From Lophius americanus (taxonomy: Eukaryota > Chordata > Actinopteri > Lophiiformes > Lophiidae): a stretch of DNA of 64,000 nt. The first letter of the stretch is position 1. Every line of letters starts with the position of its first letter. The stretch is taken from assembly GCA_037951165.1 (NCBI GenBank), contig JBBDHG010000127.1, positions 1,544,501-1,608,500 of the forward strand, in the 5' to 3' direction. The notes under the pieces are model-generated. The model saw only the letters and a list, made by a program, of their open reading frames with translations. It was not told where the DNA came from and made no database searches. The position numbers were made by a program, and so were the translations under genes. This document shows, piece by piece, positions 36,481 to 48,275 of the stretch.

Positions 36481-37454
36481 GCAGGGTCTTGGCCCGACAA
36501 GGATGGGGGGATGAAGGAGGAAGGAAAAGGACACAATAGGGCTTTTCACTGAGGGAAAACTGTTCTCCCTTATTGCGGAGCCGGTGTCATTGCTATCAAT
36601 TCTGGATACTGCAAGGGACCAGAATCCTACATACATGGGTGTGCGTAGGATGTGTGCGTAGAATGTACTCCGTCTCCTGGAGGTCTTTTGCTGGGCTGCA
36701 GTTCTTTCCTGTGTCTCACCGGGACCTGCTGTAAAGGTTAACTAGTCCTCTCTTAAGCTTTCAGCCTCATGACAAATGACCATGTTCAATATATCACACC
36801 TTCTCTCTATGCCATCTCTTCCTCCCCCTCTCCCCTTGTGTCTTAGTTCAGCCGGCACATAGGAGGAGGAGAAATGGGCTGAAGCAGGTGAAACGGAACA
36901 GGCAGAGGTAAGGGAAGGAAAAAAAAACAAGAATTGCCACTGAGGGAGGAAAGGGATTATGAGCCAAATGGAACTACAGCAAAAATGACATGTTAGGAGT
37001 GTTTAAACCAGCAGTTCACACTTCACATCCCCTAGTGCAATTTTCAAAAACCAGGCATGGAGTGGAATAATGAAATGACAAAAAGATGGAGGGACTCATC
37101 TGGATAAGAGTCCTAATAAGCACAGGTTTTTATTTCTCATACTGATTCAGGATTCCCACTCACCTTAGCGCGTATGACCTTTCCATATGCTATCATTCTT
37201 CTTCCTTTGATGCATCCTTCTTCTCATTTTCATCTGTCCAGCCTTACGCCCTTCATACTGGAGTGTATCAGGCTGAATGGACTCTCCAGTGAATCACACA
37301 GAGAGGGAGCATCTGTGCAGCACACGTGCACATCTAATATATATATATGGTTATACAGATATGCCAGGTATAATGATACTGAATGGCATTGATTGATAGC
37401 CCGCATGAGGAAATGCATCACATGTGTGTGTGCACATGTACATGTGTAGTGCAG

Positions 37455-37479
37455 GTGTGTGTGTGTGTGTGTGTGTGTG
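37455..37479. repeat. (GT)n microsatellite
   Basis: Uninterrupted GT run of about 12 units after TGTAGTGCAG. Confidence 0.9.
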
Positions 37480-37774
37480 CATGATGGAGTATTACAAGGT
37501 GTTGTTAAGAAAGCAATTTTTTTCCTGTCTGACATGAGGGTTTTTTTTTTATATCATGACAAATTGATGTGTAGCTCATCTAGAAATCCAGCATCTACCC
37601 CTGCACTCTTCCTGATGCTACCAATGCCACACTCACAACTTTAATATGATGAAGTCATCGCCGCAAAAACCACCCCCTCCTTCTCTACCTCCCGCCGTAG
37701 CCTCTACTGTAAATTGAGCCATGCAACCTGAGTGTGAAAGTGTGTGTGTTCCAAAGGAGTATATTTCTGCCCTT

Positions 37775-37776
<2 letters not shown>

Positions 37777-37846
<70 letters not shown>
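37777..37846. repeat. (GT)35 microsatellite
   Basis: Seventy bases of perfect GT repeat, the longest perfect dinucleotide array in the window. The apparent poly-His/Thr open frames on the opposite strand are an artefact of this repeat. Confidence 0.97.
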
Positions 37847-37849
<3 letters not shown>

Positions 37850-38824
37850 ACTGCTCTTGATCCAGACATATATATGTGAGAGCATGTGCGTACGTGCTCA
37901 CACATAGCAATGGCGCGTGCACGGCTGGGTGCCGTGGAACAGTGTGCGGCTCTCTGACTCGTTGAGGATGATAGATGGCGTCTGAGAATGCCACATGAAG
38001 AGGGAGAAAATGAAGCTGACAGCGGCTCTCTGTAGTGGTGGCTCAGGGGTCGGCCTTTACCGCTCATCTTCTTCTCATCTTTATTACAGTACACACCACA
38101 CTACACACTGTCAGCCTCCGTTCTGAGGAGCTGCTCATACCTGCAGCTCAGTGTCTGTGAGTCAACGTATCGTTGTCTTTCACTCATAGATCCCCGTCCT
38201 CTTTCATTTCTGAGTCCGCATTCTTCTTCTATGCCTTATGGTAAGGTTTTGGAATCCACACTTATTTTTATTTTGGTGTTAGAAAAAGCTTTGAATTCCT
38301 TACAATTTCTCCATGAAGTTCTTTAAATATTATTTATTTTTCTTATTTTGAATTATCTCAATATGCCCACTAAATGATAAACGATTTAGATCTGAATTAA
38401 TTTCATCTTTTGTGCCACACGCTTAGAAGAGTAATGTATGATCACTGTAATGTTACGCTGGTAGAGATGGCTAGAGATGACCTCAGCCTGTTGGGTGATA
38501 GGTGACATGATGTCTGCCCTCTGCTGGGCGCTGTCAAGATCTTCACTTCTCACCTGTCACTAGGAGCTGATGGCTTTGTGCGTTCTTATTGCTGGATTAA
38601 TCAAACTTAAACTTCCTCCATGCCTCTTTATCAGAGGTCGAGATCATTTATCATTTATCTTGATTGATCTCAGTTGGTGAGGTTGAGGTTCTAATTTATT
38701 TATTTTTTAAAAGCAGAGCTGTTCCTATGGTTGCTGCTTTGCTGTATGTTTTTTATTTTTACTATTTCAGGGCATGCGAGCATGCACATGTAAAATCTGA
38801 CATATTACTAGAATCAACACTGCA

Positions 38825-39237
38825 GTGTCCTCTGCCCTTCACCCCTCCCCCATGCTCTGTATCTCTGCTTCACTGTCTTTCCCTTCCACAATAAACCCCC
38901 TGTCTCTCCTCTCCACCCACCTTGCCTCTTCCCCTCCACTCTTCATGCCACCCATTCCCTTGTGTCTCCTATATCTTGTTTTATCCCTTTCTAACCTCTC
39001 TCACTCTTTCTCCCTTTTTCCACTTTGATGTGCATGCTTTGTCACATCCCCATGATTCTGTCACCTTTTCACTATCACTCGTGGGCTCCATCGCTTTCTC
39101 CCACCCTTGTTGCCACCTCCTCCTCCCACAATCTACCACCATTCTCTCCCTCTTTTCTCCCCCACCCCTGCCTCCTTTTCTCTTTCCCTTTAGCTCATTC
39201 GCTTGCTCCCGCCACCATCCTTCCTACACCTCCATCT
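38825..39237. repeat. Polypyrimidine block upstream of candidate exon
   Basis: About 400 bp heavily biased to C and T on the + strand (TCTCC, CTTCC, CACCC words), with few purines. Such asymmetric tracts can form triplex DNA and are often found next to promoters. It ends where a GA-rich leader begins (39256). Confidence 0.7.
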
Positions 39238-39515
39238 CAGTGGTGCGGTGCTGCTGAGTGAGAGAGAGGGAGAAGGAGAGAGAGTGAAAGAGAGAGAGTG
39301 TGCGTTTGTGCGTTGAGTCTGCTCTCAGTCTCAGCTGTGGGCAGATGGAGGATGGAGCTGCAGCCACATCGCTCCTTCTCTTCTGCTCTGACTGCCATTG
39401 GCTGAAAGGCAATCTCTTTTCCCTCTCAGTGTCTTCTCATCCACCCAGCTGCCTGAGCTACTCCTGATCTGTGTCGGATTCAGCATAAAGGACTAGGAAC
39501 AAAGGAGTTTCAAGA
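39238..39515 (+). promoter_or_regulatory. tenm2: Putative intragenic tenm2 promoter region
   Basis: Inference from combined signals: a sharp switch from polypyrimidine to GA-rich sequence near 39256, an Inr-like CTCAGTG at about 39237, an inverted CCAAT box (ATTGG at 39397-39401) and a weak TATA-like CATAAAGG near 39484. Depending on the true start site the transcript would include a 40-codon upstream ORF at 39345-39467. No CpG island is obvious. The start site cannot be fixed from sequence alone. Confidence 0.3.
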
Positions 39516-39992
39516 AGACCTGGAAAAGGAGTGAAGCAGTGCAGGGCATTGCACTCGTCCCTTTCCCCCTGCTTGATGTGTGGCGTTCGTCTCTGTAGTG
39601 CAACAGCACACGTGTGTCATTCCAGAGCGAGCGTTTCTCAGTGCCTCTGTTCCTATTCTGTTCTATTTGAGGTGCTCCGGCACTCAGCCTGCGGATTGTG
39701 CCTCTTAGAGCTGGCTGAAAACAAGTCGTAGGGAAGAATTTCTAAAGGGAAACAAGAGTGAAGAGGAACGCTTGCGAAGGAGAGAGTGACATCAGGCAGC
39801 AAGGACTTGTCAAAAGGGAGAAAACAAGGCGCCAAATATTTAGAATCAAGCTAAGAGGACTCTGAAGCGAGACGAGTGGAGTGTGGAGGAGAGGAGATAA
39901 GGGTAGAGGGTTCATCAGAAAAAGAGAAGAGTGCAGAGCAATGCATCACTCAGGCAACACAGGAAGAACCAAGACCCTCTCTCATGAGACAG
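39516..39992 (+). other. tenm2: Candidate alternative first exon of tenm2, with short coding start
   Basis: Purine-rich, leader-like sequence ends at a strong donor, GAGACAG/GTAAGC, at 39992/39993. From the ATG at 39941 the frame reads MHHSGNTGRTKTLSHET and one further base, so the exon would end in phase 1, the phase used by the tenm2 exons at 1038 and 12394. The ATG context is moderate (G at -3, C at +4). Other ATGs lie upstream, including a frame through 39576-39731, so the exon may be non-coding or poorly translated. Joined to the candidate exon at 42123 the frame would stop after four more residues; joined to an unseen phase-1 teneurin exon it would give a short alternative N terminus. 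I do not recognise the peptide. Confidence 0.4.
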
Positions 39993-42122
39993 GTAAGCCC
40001 CTCGGCTATTTCTTTGTCACTACAGCGTGCGGATGCTGTTGTGCGAAATTCTATTGGGGAACAACAGAGCATCTAAGACGGATACTCAGTGATGCTCAGA
40101 CAGAACCTCATCTGACGTGGTTTCTCGGTCTTAATCCTGAGAATCTCCGGTTCAGATTAATATAGATTATATGCAAATATGTAGATTATATATGTGTGTG
40201 TCTGTGTGTATGTGTGAGAGAGAGAGAGATAGAGAGAGAGGGAATGATGAAAGAGCATACATCAGAATATAACTTGTCTTTGATGCCGGCTTGAAGTGAT
40301 GATTGGCAACTGCGAATCCCAATACCTATGAGATCATGTAAGTGTGTGTCCCTCTGGTCACTCTTCTGAAGTTGGTGCGTATAAAAGTGTGCCATAGTGT
40401 GTTGGCCCCCTGCTTTCTGGTGAGCACATTCCAGTTGATGGTAATTACAGTGATTGACAGGTCACTGACGGCAAGAAATGGACGGGACACGCGTCGCCTA
40501 TGCTCCACTCTAATCTATAATTTATTCATGCATGTCATTCCTCAATATTTACAAGGTTATTTCCCGGCATGTGCTTTTCTAACTCCATGCTGATTAATTG
40601 ATTCAATATTTAAATGCGAGGTGGATTTAATTTAGAATCAAAATGGTCTCATTGTTGAGAACCCAGTGGGTGACCGAGCAGATTATTTAAGAACAGCATG
40701 TGTTGTGTTGCTCGGCAGAAGAGTTTTTCTACCAGAAAAAGGTGAATATTATCTGCTCTCTATTTGAGTCTGAGTCTGTTACTATGTGTGTTTTCATGGC
40801 TGCATGCGTGTCATATAATAGTTTTTTATTACTTTGTGGGTGTGAGGGGATTGTGAGCACTCATCAAGCAGCTCCCACAGACAATCACAACATGTTACAC
40901 ACCCCTTTCAGCAGTGCCGACACACCCGCCTCCCATCTTAGCAATCATCATGAAATTACAAGCTAGACAGGCGTAATATGAGTTTCTTTCAACAAAAACA
41001 TTAAGACAACATTATTTAAGGAAATTCAGGCCTTTCACTAACTTACACACCCAAACATCCTGAACCACCCACCCACACACACACAAACCCAAACACACAC
41101 ACACAAAGAAGAGCACCAACGCATACACACAAACCCACATCTGTTACACGGATCCAGCCCAGCGGTGGATAAATGTGCCTTTCTGATTGCTGCCACAGAA
41201 GGGACGTGATTGGCATGACAGACCAAGGAATTAGCCATGGTTTCCATGGTGACTAATTAGGAGGGTCTTGACTGGTGGGTTTATGAAGACAGACGATAAG
41301 TTGGTAGTTCACTTCCTGCTTTACTGAGCAGGTGGTCCTGTCGGCTAGCTAGACCCCCTGCCATCTGAGACAGACAGACCCTCTGCAGGCCACCTCACAC
41401 ATGTTCACAACAGACGCGAGTTTGAGATGAAACAAATTGTTTTCCTAAACAATCAAACGCTGCTCCCAAGCCCTGATGAGAGTTTTAAGGACTGCGCACG
41501 TCTATGGATGGAGAGACGAACAGAAGCCGAGTGTCTCCACATCGAAGGTGCCACTTCTTCAGAGTAAACACCAAATGGGCCAGGTAGAAGGCTAAAACCT
41601 CTCTCCAAGAGCACTTCTTTATCAACTCATTCAAGAGACGCCTGTTTTATGTGGCAATAAACATGTCAGACTGGAACACAGACTCACACTGATTATGCAG
41701 CTATAGGGCATGTGAGGGAGAAATAGGTGTGATTGGGTCCATCTGTGGCCGGGAAAGAGAGAGTGTGCTCCATCTGTGGGCACCTGCCCTTCCTCCGGGC
41801 CATCGTCCCTTTTCTCTGAACTGCAAACAAGGTTGGACAGATGTGTGTGTGTGTGCACGTATGTTTTTTTGAAGATCTGTCGAGGGGCTTGTGTGTGTGT
41901 TGAAATGTTTGAATGTTGTGGTAAAAATGTCACTTGCATTATTCGTTCACATCTAGTTTTAACTGAATATATGTCAGGTTTTTTCTTGGAACATCCTTAA
42001 TGTTAGTAGGTGCACATGTGCTGGATCCTGAATGATGCAAATTGGATTTATGTTGAATGTTTGAAACAAAAACTAACATATAACACACATTTTTAACAAC
42101 CATTTCCTTTTTTTTTTTGCAG
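39993..42122 (+). other. tenm2: Intron between the two candidate alternative exons
   Basis: GTAAGC at the start and a T12GCAG-type acceptor at the end. It holds GT/GA simple repeats at about 40186-40242 and CA-rich sequence at 41068-41106. Nothing else is recognised; open frames are short and featureless. The end is marked by possible branch points CTAAC (about 42072) and TTTAAC (about 42092). Confidence 0.4.
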
Positions 42123-42328
42123 CCTACAGCCGATAAAATCCTTGAGCCACAGAGTGAAACTCAATGCGTCATAATAAAATAATTCCTCGGCAAAAGCAAT
42201 CCAGCCTGGAACAGAAATTTCGGTGAAACAGAGTTAACTTTGCATTTCATTCAGCCATCCATCTCTCTCTCCCTGCCGCTCTCTCACTCAGTCAGTCAGG
42301 CACCAGCTCCACCTAATGGCCTCTACAG
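42123..42328 (+). other. tenm2: Candidate alternative 5' exon of tenm2
   Basis: An almost ideal acceptor (CCATTTCC, T-run, GCAG at 42119-42122) and a donor CTACAG/GTACTG at 42328/42329 bracket 206 nt. The exon has stops in the frame continued from the upstream candidate exon, so it would be mainly 5' UTR. It contains a 20-codon upstream ORF (ATG 42164 to TGA 42224). A late ATG at 42316 reads M-A-S-T plus one base, ending in phase 1 and so compatible with teneurin exons downstream. The start context has G at +4 but C at -3. This could also be chance splice-like sequence: the T-run followed by GCAG is the best support, and no transcript evidence is available here. Confidence 0.35.
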
Positions 42329-42345
42329 GTACTGAGGCCCAAACT

Positions 42346-42379
<34 letters not shown>
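42346..42379. repeat. (CA)n microsatellite
   Basis: CA repeats interrupted once by ACAAACAC, starting just after the candidate exon donor at 42328. Confidence 0.9.
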
Positions 42380-42381
<2 letters not shown>

Positions 42382-44029
42382 ATCAAAAGCTGACACGCAC
42401 TCACACACTGATTAAAATGGCGGGAACGCGATTCCATTTCACCACGCTGAGCGGGTGTAGTTAGAAAGCTGCCGTGATAATGTTTTTTTTCTGGTTGGAA
42501 GCCATATATTATAATACTGCCCCTCAACACGGTGAGCGAGGTGCAGGGGAGCGCAGGGGACACAAAAAGAGAAGTGATTGGAAGAGGCACAATGCCGGAG
42601 AGAAAAAAAATCAAGCTAACGATTGAAGGAGACGTGTGTGTCACAGCTAAACAAATAAACGTGTGGGAACAGATGGTAATAAAGTCTCTGTTATTAGACC
42701 AGTTGCTTGTAGGCGCACACACATAAAATCACACGCAGACGAAGCAGAGCCACACATGCTCACATGCGTGTGATTATGTGGAGTACTGGGCTGTGAGTCA
42801 TTAAGAATTTTCCTCAGTGAAGCTGACTCAGAAGTGAGCAACTTTATACATCCATCTACAAATGTGGGTCACATGCCATCCCCTCTCCCTTCTTGTTCCC
42901 TCTCCTCACTCTGTCCACCTGTCTCTCTCTTTGTTCCCATCTGTTTTGGCGTCTTTACCTCTCCACTATTCCATGCAGCCACCACTTTTCTCCTTTTTCC
43001 TCCGTCATCTTCTTTCTTTGCTTCACTTTCTCCATTCCCCTCTCTGTTTTCCCCTCTGCTTTAAGAAAATGAGTTTTTCTCTCCTTCCATTTTTTCCATT
43101 TAGTGCTCTCTAAGCCAAAGTGTGTGTGTGCATGCGTTGGTGTTTGTGTCGATGAGTGAGGGCGATGTGTCCTCAATCTCACTGAAAGCATTTGTTTCCT
43201 TCTGCCAATGGAGATAGATTATGTATTTCACTCCTTTTCCTTGCACTGGGTGGGGTTTTTTTCTCCCGCCATCACACGTTTTGTCCTCCCCTCTCAAGGT
43301 CAGCTGGAAGATTGCTTTCAGCCCCCTGTGTCCTTCCTGATGCGCAACGCTTTATTGTATGTAGGGCCGTCAGCATCTGCTCGTTTGTATTATGTATTGT
43401 TTGATGGCTTTGTGTGCATGTTTGAAACTCAAGGAAGAAGAGGATTGTGTTTTCATGCCTCTGCTTCTGAGGCAGCCACACAGATTATATTTCCAGGCTC
43501 CCCTTTAGTGCATCACATTCTTGTGAGTTGGATCTCTCAAGAAAGCCTTTGATTTAAAATTCAAATTTAGCCCAACTGTCCATTTGGACTCGAGGATCAG
43601 TCCATTGATTGGTCCATTGATTTTTGTCAACAAAACCAAAATCTATTTTCTGATAGGATTAAATAATGCAACTCCATATCCATCCACAATTGTTTTGTAA
43701 AAACACATTTATGGCTATTATTACTAACTCAGAAAAAGAAGTGGAGACTTCACTTTAGATCAGATATAGAATTTGTGACACTGATATATGGTTTCCATTT
43801 GTGATGATTCTCTGATGTCTAGCTTAACCTCTGATTGGAGTCAGAGTAGGCATTATTGGGCAATATTTTCTCTCGATGAGCGTACCTGGACAGACATGAA
43901 TGTAGACATGAATAAGCCACATCCTCATAAACACTGACAGGTGAAGTCAGAATAAAAATAATTACCTTGTTCTAGGCAGCAAGTACACTTTTTATGTTTG
44001 ATCCTGTTTTGTCTTGCTTATAAAACGGG

Positions 44030-44190
44030 TTTTGGGACACGTAGTTTATAAGCATGTGAGACACATCACTGTTTACATCTGTGTCTATCCTGCATCTCCA
44101 AATGTGTCCAGCTGACCCATTTCACTTTTATCAGTCACGTTGGACAAGCTCCAGCTTTGTATAGCTAGCTAGCATGGGCTAGCTAACAAC
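44030..44190 (+). repeat. Dispersed repeat family (CTCCAAATGTGTCCAGCTGA), copy 1
   Basis: Shares with 53200-53405 the ordered blocks AGACACATC, GTTTACA, GTCTATC, TCTCCAAATGTGTCCAGCTGA, CACTTTT, TTATCAGTCA and GCTAGC-type words. Relative to that copy about 65 bp after CACTTTT are missing. The downstream sequence to about 45020 could belong to the same element but has no recognised transposase. Class unknown, probably a DNA element. Confidence 0.6.
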
Positions 44191-44539
44191 CTCGAGATTT
44201 AAAAAAAGGTAATATGTAATTTGTAACTTGCTAAAGAGCACAGGACAAGGCAAAAATTGAAGAACGTTGGGAAAGCATTGGCTTTCGCCGGTGCATTGCT
44301 AGCCACAACACCAACCACCATGTCCAGCACTGACAAAGTATTTAACTATTACGTCCTAGTCAGGGTCGCATCAAGACACATAAATCAATTGTGTCCCAGG
44401 CGACATTGGCAAGTGGTGTGCTGTGCACTTGATGGCCCAAAACGCATTTAAAAAGCAAGTCTAAACAGGTTCTTTGAAGTTGATGAGTTGGAAACAGGTA
44501 AAAATAGGCAAGTGTAAGGATCTGAGGTTCTTTGACAAG

Positions 44540-44569
44540 AGTCATCTTGCTTATGAAAGCAAGATGACT
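44540..44569. repeat. Perfect 13-bp inverted repeat, 4-nt loop
   Basis: AGTCATCTTGCTT (44540-44552) and AAGCAAGATGACT (44557-44569) are exact complements around ATGA. Confidence 0.85.
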
Positions 44570-46129
44570 GTGTCAGAGTATCTGCAAAGTGCAGGACTTG
44601 TGTGTTCCGCGATAATTAGTACTGCTAACGTAGTATGAAGAAGAACAGCCGGTGAACAGACGACAGGGTCACTGCCACCCAAAACTCATTTATATGCATG
44701 GGGAGCGAAGGCTATCCCATGATGTCCCATTCCACAGGCAAGCCACTGTGGCACAAAAATGCTGAAGAAAATCGCAGAGCTGTATTTTTTGGAACAAATG
44801 TTCTACACAATATTAGGCATTTTGTTATAATGTTATGGCTGATCCCTAAAAAAATCGCTGCTGTACTTGTGTATGGGGCCGTAATTCCAGTTTATTTTGT
44901 CGGCTCCATTGCGTCTCCAGGTAAGCACTCGTATGTGGATGTGATTGTGTGTGGCATAGGGATGGAAAACCAGTCAACCAGCGATCAATCACTTTTGGAG
45001 AGAGGGAAATGGAAAAGGACAAGGAAAGGAAATCGTTAAGATGAGAGCAGCCGATGTTAAGTGGTATCTTGAACTGTTTTTCTTATATTCTAAAAGTAAA
45101 ATATTTCAAAAAGGTTTCCTCGATCATTGTATGAATGCGTTTTTCTATTTAAATATTTAATGCACCTATTGATTTCTAGAGTAGATGTGTCTTTCTGCTA
45201 CAGAGTGTAACGCAGGATTTTGTGTGGACTGTTGGAGGTATTAATTTTCACAGTGGTGATTTGGGTGAGTAAAGGGCTGGCAAGATAACCGGTGTTCCCG
45301 GCTTGCGTCTGCGTGTGTGTTTGTGTATGTGTGTGTTTCTGATCAGCGAACAGGCTGGTTTTATGCTTCACTAGCCTGGCTGCTCATCCATGTGTGCCAT
45401 CTGCATGTGGCGCTGCCATGTGTGTCACCTATACCCCCAACGCATCCCACTCCTCTCATATCTCCAACCAGCGCTCCATCCACACCTGACGATGTCTCCT
45501 CATTGTCCTCATATCTCCCCGTTGTTGTGCTTACATCTTGAAAGCCAAATTATGGGAAGAAAAAGAAAACAAAGGCTGACATCGCAGTTAATTTAAAATC
45601 TTTTCACTGGCTTCACGCCGCATATTAATAAAGCAGACGCACATTTTTACACAGCTATCAATCATTTTCATTCACCTTTAAGTAATATCACCAAAGCAAG
45701 GAACCATCATATCCTCAATCAGAGCAGCTTTGTAGTCTGAAGTGTTGTCCCATTTGTTAGCTATGCAACACTAATAAGTGATCGATCCGTGCCAGAGCTA
45801 ACTATGTGACAGATGAAAGTGTCACAATTACACTCATGCTGAAGTGACAAATTGAACCCCGGCGTTTCTGCTGGAAAGGATTTTTGTCTTAGACTCGCAA
45901 TTCTTCATCTGCACAGCCTCATTATACCTTCTGGGATAGCAGTGACAGCAGTGACTCATTGACTCATCACGTTGTTGTTTGTAAACTCAAAACCCGCCTA
46001 ACCATTCTCCATTCCATTCTTCATCTTATCTAATGTTCCCTCAATTCTCTGCTATCACCGGCTCTCTGCCTCTGTCACTGCCTCCCGTCCACGTTTCCTC
46101 CTTCACTTTTTCTCCCTTCATCTTTAATG

Positions 46130-46147
46130 CCCCCCCCCCCAAAAAAA
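46130..46147. repeat. C11/A7 homopolymer junction
   Basis: Eleven C followed by seven A within a pyrimidine-rich stretch. Confidence 0.9.
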
Positions 46148-47305
46148 TACAACCTCCAGCTCCATGAACTCTTCACCCCTCCTTTTGTTCTCTCTCTTGC
46201 AGCTCTTCATCCCTTTTCCCGAAAAGATTCACTTCTTGTCTGTGTTATTAACATAAAAGAAGAAGGAGAGAAAAACCTTTCTCCCAGCCACAGACTGTGA
46301 GTCACAGTGGCCCGCCAGCTACTGGCTGGCTCATCTGGCTGTCATATCGGGACAGATGTGGGAGCAATTCAAAGGGAGGAGATGATGACAATGCCACACA
46401 CATTAGAGAGTTTGCATCCAACATTTTCAAAGTGCATCTGCTGAAGGCAGTGAGCTGGTTTGGGTGCTGCGTCTGGAACAAAAACAGGTCAAAAGTGCCG
46501 CAGGATTGATTTGCAAGCTCAGACAGGAATTTGTTTTATGCTGAACAAGAGTGTAAATCTTGTTAAAAGGAGAAAAGCTACGAAGCAATTCTGCCTCTGC
46601 CTCTTCGTGTTAAAAAATACTTGATGACATGGGTTGAAGTGGGATATCAGAGATGGGGTTTCCTAAATGCAAGAGTAGTGGCAAGAGCCAGACAAGATCC
46701 AGAGAAAATCTATAATTTAATAAATTATAATCATTCAAACCACAACCCAAATGTATGGAAGTCGAGAACGCCCATGGTGGCGGATATTTTTTCTTTTTTT
46801 TTAAATTTATTTTCTCATCATATCAAGATAGTTAACTCCTTATCACAAGAAAATAAGCACTTTTATTGCTGTTGCTATGGGTTACATCGCAAGTACAACC
46901 CAAAGTTAAAGAAAGCGCTAAAAATACGAGACAACGGTGGATGGAAACAACAAATGCACCTTATAATGACTTTAACATACATCGTACCCAAAGCCTAGGC
47001 AATCAAGATTTATCTTGCTTGCTTAATACATTCTTCTCCACCAATGGAAAATCACTTATATTGACTTCTGGTATTCTATTAAATCAGCCAGATCTCTAGG
47101 GCGCCATCTCAGTTCTTGCTCTTGTGCTATTGAGAAGGTGATAACATATGTGTTAAGTGGTCAGGACAGCTTTTCTCATTTAATGCACACATGCCCCTAA
47201 AATGTTCAGATAGTTACCTGAAAGTAATGGATGAATGATTCAAAAAACATTTAAAAGTAAGTTAGCAAAGGTAAAAAGCTAAAACGTTTTATAACAACAT
47301 TGAAG

Positions 47306-47480
47306 CATCCATTCATTATCCCTAACCGCTTATCCTGTTCAGGATGGCAGGGGCTGGAGCCTATCCCAGCTGACATTGAGCGAGGTATACCCAAGACGAG
47401 TTGCCAGTCCATCAAGGGGAGACAGACAACCTTCCACTCCGACATTCACTCCTACGGGCAGTTTAGACTCACCTATCCAT
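47306..47480 (-). mobile_element. V-SINE-like SINE, minus strand, 3' half
   Basis: Complement of the SINE tail: CATCCATTCATTATCCCTAA, CCGCTTATCCTGTTCAGGAT, GGGGCTGGAGCCTATCCCAG, TGACATTGAGCGAGGTATAC, then ACATTCACTCCTACGGGCAG and TTTAGACTCACC. The tRNA-derived head is absent. Confidence 0.85.
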
Positions 47481-47984
47481 CGGTTGAAACAGTGAACTGA
47501 AATAATGGCTAAATGCTGGAAATGATCAGTTTCTGCTCATTCAGTGGCTACAAGAAAAAAAGGACCAAAGCAGGCATAGCATTTGCCATTCAATTATATG
47601 AAAACACTATTGATTAATATAATTTATATTGTGATAAAACACTGTTTGAACTCAAATGCTGTTCATGAAGGATTATTTGATTTTCGTCTAACAGGGCTGT
47701 CAGACAAAAAAAGGGTATATTCAAAATATATAAAATGTCATTGCAGTCATTTTGATAAGGGATATTATGAATAACATCTATCTTTGAAATCCCACCAAGG
47801 ACTTTAAGTCTGACTCCATGCAGACAGTAGTTTGATATTGACTTGCTTTTATTGCCTTCAAATGATTTTGGTTAGTACAAGAAGATAAATCGGCAATGAG
47901 GTAGATCAGCCGTCCATCAGTTCTGTCAGGTGGGTGACGCATTCAACCATGTTTTATTTTTTTTCACTTTTCCCTCAATTAGCT

Positions 47985-48275
47985 GCTCTTAATGTGCTCA
48001 TTTCCCAGAAGGACATGAGATTTGCTGAATCTGTAACTTCCCTGAAACATTACCGTTTAATAAAGCCTTTTTATAAACTCTTATACTGCAATTTATTGTC
48101 TACATGTCTTTTATTATAGTTTTTAATACGACTATTTATTTTTATACAAAACAAACTATAATTTAGACTTGTATAGTTTTTATCGCCTGATTTCACTTCC
48201 TTTCTACCACTTTGTAACTTTGTTTTTGTAAAGTGCTCAATACAAATTTTTTTAATTAATATTACTACTTCTACA
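47985..48275 (+). mobile_element. LINE 3'-end fragment (L2/Rex-like tail)
   Basis: AT-rich sequence ending in CACTTTGTAACTTTG, TTTTTGTAAAGTGCTCAATA and CAAATTTTTTTAAT resembles the untranslated 3' end of fish LINEs (CTTTGTAACCTTG..AAAAGTGCTATACAAATAAA). No coding part survives with certainty. Confidence 0.5.

Larger units (their letters stand above)
12442..39237 (+). other. tenm2: Long tenm2 intron (up to the putative internal promoter)
   Basis: Begins at GTAAGT. Repeats and candidate elements are listed separately. I see no gene and no recognised repeat in 12442-13573, 13662-14360, 14586-15898, 15933-16248, 16706-17227, 17667-18593, 18681-23261, 23511-26219, 26283-28979, 29313-30119, 30396-31423, 31811-32756, 33746-36289 (except GT-rich 35165-35240), and 36481-37454. 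A (CA)n tract lies at 27616-27634. Open frames of 60-130 codons here lack conserved motifs, splice context or codon bias and are taken as chance. A short fish-repeat-like word cluster (GGTACA/TGTACC) at about 25150-25350 could be an old element. Confidence 0.65.

Noticed and set aside
37633..38094. 153-codon minus-strand open frame
   Set aside because: Its length comes from translation of the (GT)35 array as alternating His/Thr; no conserved sequence outside it.
38825..39260. Overlapping + strand open frames rich in Ser/Pro/Leu
   Set aside because: A product of the polypyrimidine tract, which lacks stop codons by composition; not coding.
46203..46296. Exon-like block after TCTCTCTTGCAG, ending at ACT/GTGAGT
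   Set aside because: Open from a phase 1 entry but leaves in phase 2, and the peptide has no likeness to teneurin. Splice-like acceptors are frequent in such CT-rich DNA.
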